NCBI GenBank assembly: GCA_003497505.1
Contig: DNNV01000174.1
Coordinates: forward strand, 1 to 5,639
Reading direction: 5' to 3'
Origin: Clostridiales bacterium
GTDB taxonomy: Bacteria; Bacillota; Clostridia; Tissierellales; Sedimentibacteraceae
DNA length: 5,639 nucleotides
Part shown: positions 5,431 through 5,639 of the stretch, piece by piece
Numbering within the stretch: the stretch's first letter is position 1
How the letters are laid out: each line of letters starts with the position of its first letter
Made by a program: the position numbers and the translations under genes
The notes under the pieces: generated by a model
The model's input: only the letters and a program-made list of their open reading frames with translations
What the model was told of the DNA's origin: nothing
Databases searched by the model: none

Positions 5431-5639
5431 TTATTCAATTATTTCTGTTTCGATAACTTCCTTATCTTTATCCTTGTCTTTTTCTTTTTCCTGGATTATG
5501 TTAAGTACATGAACATTTACTGCAGCCACCTGCATATCCGTCATAGTTTCAACTTCTTTTTTAACAGCTGACTGAACTTCTCTTGCTACTTCACTTATTT
5601 TATATCCATATTCAACATTTATGAATATTTCTAATACAA
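5431..5639 (-). CDS. Asp23/Gls24 (DUF322) family protein, YqhY-like, C-terminal 68 residues
   Basis: The frame is open at the window edge and ends with TAA at 5431-5433. The visible 68 residues include the family core VEYGYKISEVAREVQ, then VKKEVETMTDM and QVAAVNVHVLNI, followed by a highly charged Lys/Glu/Asp-rich tail (EKEKDKDKDKE) ending in EVIETEIIE. Complete members usually have about 115-140 residues, so about half is missing upstream. Asp23-family proteins are small cytoplasmic or membrane-associated proteins linked to envelope stress. The member next to nusB in B. subtilis, YqhY, follows accBC and is functionally linked to control of acetyl-CoA carboxylase. The same position here suggests the YqhY branch; accBC would be expected just outside the window, which I cannot see. 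The gene ends at the inverted repeat that overlaps the nusB promoter. Confidence 0.9.
   Translation of the reverse strand, partial: VLEIFINVEYGYKISEVAREVQSAVKKEVETMTDMQVAAVNVHVLNIIQEKEKDKDKDKEVIETEIIE

Overview
The window is an AT-rich stretch in which every recognisable gene lies on the minus strand. It reads, from high to low coordinates: Asp23/YqhY-type gene (3' part) - nusB - TsaD/Kae1-like paralogue - xseA - xseB - promoter gap - tlyA - argR - recN (5' part). The gene content, AT-rich codon use and GGAGG/GAGGTG-type Shine-Dalgarno sites point to a low-GC Firmicute, most likely of the Clostridia; I cannot name the genus. The order follows the well-known Bacillus subtilis cluster yqhY-nusB-folD-xseA-xseB-ispA-dxs-tlyA-argR(ahrC)-recN. 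Two differences stand out: the folD position holds a TsaD-like paralogue, and ispA and dxs are absent between xseB and tlyA.

Region 1 (5639 to about 5294): the C-terminal half of an Asp23/YqhY protein ends at 5431. It is followed by a 136-bp gap that carries a perfect 13-bp inverted repeat (5385-5417). Embedded in this repeat is a full-consensus sigma-A promoter (TTGACA, 17 bp, TATAAT) firing into nusB. Because of the dyad symmetry the opposite strand also reads TTGACA, 17 bp, TATATT. This is the most unusual regulatory structure in the window.

Region 2 (5293 to 2565): nusB, the TsaD-like gene, xseA and xseB form a tight operon with successive overlaps of 4, 20 and 1 nt, so they are almost certainly co-transcribed and probably translationally coupled. 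Products: a transcription antitermination factor, a TsaD-family protein of unknown role that keeps the metal-binding HxExH motif but has altered nucleotide-site loops, and both subunits of exonuclease VII.

Region 3 (2564 to 2403): a very AT-rich intergenic gap with short dyads, a possible ArgR operator, and a strong extended -10 promoter (TTGATA, 17 bp with TGC, TATAAT) that starts the second operon.

Region 4 (2402 to 1): tlyA, argR and recN, spaced 8 and 10 bp apart, each with its own ribosome binding site. They encode an rRNA 2'-O-methyltransferase, the arginine repressor and the DNA-repair SMC-like ATPase RecN, which runs off the window within its coiled coil. The clusters combine housekeeping RNA and DNA maintenance functions. 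I see no RNA genes, CRISPR arrays, insertion sequences or phage features.
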